DNA of 64,000 bases. Source: Cohaesibacter gelatinilyticus (lineage in GTDB: Bacteria > Pseudomonadota > Alphaproteobacteria > Rhizobiales > Cohaesibacteraceae). Shown here one piece after another: positions 62,350-64,000 of the stretch. Position 1 is the stretch's first letter. Each line of letters begins with the position of its first letter. The notes beneath the pieces are model-generated. The model ran no database searches, was not told where the DNA came from, and saw nothing but the letters and a program-made list of their open reading frames with translations. Location: positions 682,001 to 746,000 of the forward strand of contig NZ_OBEL01000002.1 in assembly GCF_900215605.1 (NCBI RefSeq), given 5' to 3'. Made by a program: the position numbers and the translations under genes.

Positions 62350-64000
62350 TGCATAACCTCACCGCCTGGTTCATCCGAAATCCGGTCGCGGCCAATTTGC
62401 TGATGGCCTTCATTCTCTTCCTTGGTGCTCTGACGCTTTTTGGTATCCGGATAGAAGGTTTCCCACGCATCCCGCCGGAAAACATAACCATCTCCACCTA
62501 TTATGATGGCGCAACGGCTGCTCAGGTCGATGAGTTGATAACCCGAAAAATAGAGAAAGCGTTGGAAGGACTGGAAGGCGTCAAAAGCCTCAATTCACAG
62601 TCCCACAATGGTGCATCCTCTGTCATCGTGCGCCGCGCCGGTGGACAGGATTTGCAAAAGCTCCTCGACAAGGTGCGCCTGCGTATCGATGGCGTAGTTG
62701 ATCTGCCAGACAAGGTCAAACGACCGGTGATAGATGCCAGCGGCTATGACTTTCCCGCCCTCTATGTGAACCTGTATGGCCAAACCGATCCGGTTACCTT
62801 GCAGTCGCTCTCAAAACGCCTGAAACAGGAATTGCTGTCCGAGCCGGAAATTTCACGTCTGAAGATCTGGGGTCTGCATGAGCAACAGATGCGCATCGAA
62901 ATCAGGCCTGAAATGCTGCTGAGACATAATCTGACCATTGACGATGTCAGCACACGGATCCGCGCCCAATCACTGAATTTCAAGGCGGGCAAACTGCGCA
63001 CGGTCGGCGGTAATATCTATCTGCGCACCGACAGCAAAGCTCGATTTTCCGATGATTTTGCCGCAATTCCGATCATCGAACAGGCCTCCGGCACGCTGGT
63101 CACACTGAGTGATATTGCCACCATTCACGATGGCTTTACGGAGGGTGACTATCTGTTCCGTTTCAATGGCGCACCAACTTCCGGCATGGAAATTCTGGTT
63201 GGTGCAAAAGAGAATCTGTTGACCATATCGGATGTGGTTCACAAGGTGGTCGACAAGTTCGAGACACAATTGCCCACCAATGTGAAGGTGGTCGTCTGGG
63301 GCGACAGCTCCAGCTATATTGCTGATCGGCTGGAGCTGCTTGCCGATAACGGCCTTCAGGGCCTGATGCTGGTCGGTATCATTCTGGCACTGTTCCTGAA
63401 TGTGAAGCTGGCCTTCTGGGTGGCCATGGGCATTCCCGTCTCGGTCCTTGGTGCCATGGCGGTTGCCGGGTCCAAATGGGTGGATTATTCCCTCAATGAC
63501 ATCACCACCTTCGGCCTCATCATCGCCCTTGGCATTCTGGTGGATGATGCGGTGGTGGTTGGTGAAAGCGTCTATGAAGAAAGACGCAAGAACAAGCATC
63601 CTGTACTGGGCACGGAAGCTGGCGTCAAACGTGTGGCCGTTGCCACCGTCTTTGGTGTGCTCACGACCATTGCTGCCTTCTCACCCATGCTGATGCTGGA
63701 CAACCCGCTCGGCAAAGTGCTGGCCAGCTTTTCCGGCATTGTCATCTTCGCTCTGATCTTCTCACTGATCGAAAGCAAATTCATCCTGCCCGCTCATCTG
63801 GCGGCATTGGATCTGGACAAGCAAAGTCGCTTCCCACCAGCTGTCCTTTGGCGCAAAATACAGGCCATTGCACAAGATGGTCTGGCCTGGGTGCGTGACA
63901 GGCTCTATCAGCCCGTGCTGGGTCTGGCGATCCGCCAGCGCTATGCTTTCCTCATTCTCTTCATTGCTTTCGGATCTCTGGGTCTCGGCCTCATCTATCA
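62349..64000 (+). CDS. RND efflux pump (truncated by window end)
   Basis: The frame opens with ATG overlapping the adaptor stop (TGATG) and stays open to the end of the window (550 codons). It begins MHNLTAWFIRNPVAANLLMAF, then GIRIEGFPRIPPENITI, the usual first helix and porter-domain start of AcrB-type pumps. Near 63330-63570, a helix block (GLQGLMLVGIILALFLNVKLAFWVAMGIPVSV, GILVDDAVVVGE) contains the charged DD of the proton relay. The 3' half lies outside the window. Confidence 0.93.
   Translation, partial: MHNLTAWFIRNPVAANLLMAFILFLGALTLFGIRIEGFPRIPPENITISTYYDGATAAQVDELITRKIEKALEGLEGVKSLNSQSHNGASSVIVRRAGGQDLQKLLDKVRLRIDGVVDLPDKVKRPVIDASGYDFPALYVNLYGQTDPVTLQSLSKRLKQELLSEPEISRLKIWGLHEQQMRIEIRPEMLLRHNLTIDDVSTRIRAQSLNFKAGKLRTVGGNIYLRTDSKARFSDDFAAIPIIEQASGTLVTLSDIATIHDGFTEGDYLFRFNGAPTSGMEILVGAKENLLTISDVVHKVVDKFETQLPTNVKVVVWGDSSSYIADRLELLADNGLQGLMLVGIILALFLNVKLAFWVAMGIPVSVLGAMAVAGSKWVDYSLNDITTFGLIIALGILVDDAVVVGESVYEERRKNKHPVLGTEAGVKRVAVATVFGVLTTIAAFSPMLMLDNPLGKVLASFSGIVIFALIFSLIESKFILPAHLAALDLDKQSRFPPAVLWRKIQAIAQDGLAWVRDRLYQPVLGLAIRQRYAFLILFIAFGSLGLGLIY

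Noticed and set aside
1-64000. CRISPR arrays, tRNA or rRNA genes, complete insertion sequences
   Set aside because: No regularly spaced direct repeats, no recognisable tRNA/rRNA segments and no transposase-like frames were seen.

Overview
The window looks like chromosomal DNA of an alphaproteobacterium, probably a heterotrophic (likely marine) member of the Hyphomicrobiales. This rests on medium-high GC, many LysR regulators, TRAP and branched-chain-type ABC importers, DUF1537/PdxA2 acid-sugar genes, organosulfonate genes, and short dispersed intergenic palindromes. The taxonomic placement is inference; no rRNA or tRNA gene is present.

Layout. 1-6.5 kb: an exported protein cut by the window edge, a thioredoxin-like protein, and an ECF sigma / anti-sigma / fasciclin locus next to a membrane cytochrome b plus Tat-exported molybdopterin oxidoreductase and a membrane-anchored HExxH protein. 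The fasciclin gene and the cytochrome operon share a possible ECF promoter motif. 6.5-11.3 kb: an AT-richer island, starting beside a broken AraC gene, that carries a SIR2-HerA anti-phage pair and an unrecognised third gene. 11.3-14.7 kb: small exported protein, OxyR and divergent catalase. 14.7-19.2 kb: PNKP-like phosphatase, a LysR regulator and a tightly coupled acid-sugar operon (DUF1537 kinase, PdxA2, and an unusual TIM-barrel/cupin fusion). 19.2-24.9 kb: thiol and redox genes, namely two glutathionyl-hydroquinone reductases, a hemerythrin and a double-CDGSH/glutamate-synthase fusion, separated by long composite intergenic palindromes. 24.9-29.5 kb: PLP and amino-acid genes (class V aminotransferase, ornithine-cyclodeaminase family, DSD1-like enzyme) with flanking LysR genes. 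29.6-33.3 kb: alpha/beta hydrolase with a TRAP transporter. 33.5-37.9 kb: two paralogous LysR genes and a probable cysteate-degradation set (CuyA-like lyase, PSE-family exporter, RidA).

38-50.6 kb: an ABC importer operon (binding protein, two permeases, two ATPases, Fe-alcohol dehydrogenase, secreted cyclase-family protein), downstream of a histidine kinase / NtrC-like regulator / periplasmic binding protein operon and a LuxR-type regulator. Four copies of a GAGCG-N5-CGCTC inverted repeat, two before each operon, predict that the two-component system controls itself and the importer. The regulator has lost the GAFTGA sigma-54 contact motif.

50.6-64 kb: a TTG-started von Willebrand A protein and a companion exported protein; an amidotransferase-MOSC-PdxY operon; a Crp-type regulator with a cysteine-rich tail beside a stand-alone cytochrome cd1-like protein; a MocR regulator; and a TetR-controlled RND efflux system whose pump gene runs off the window.
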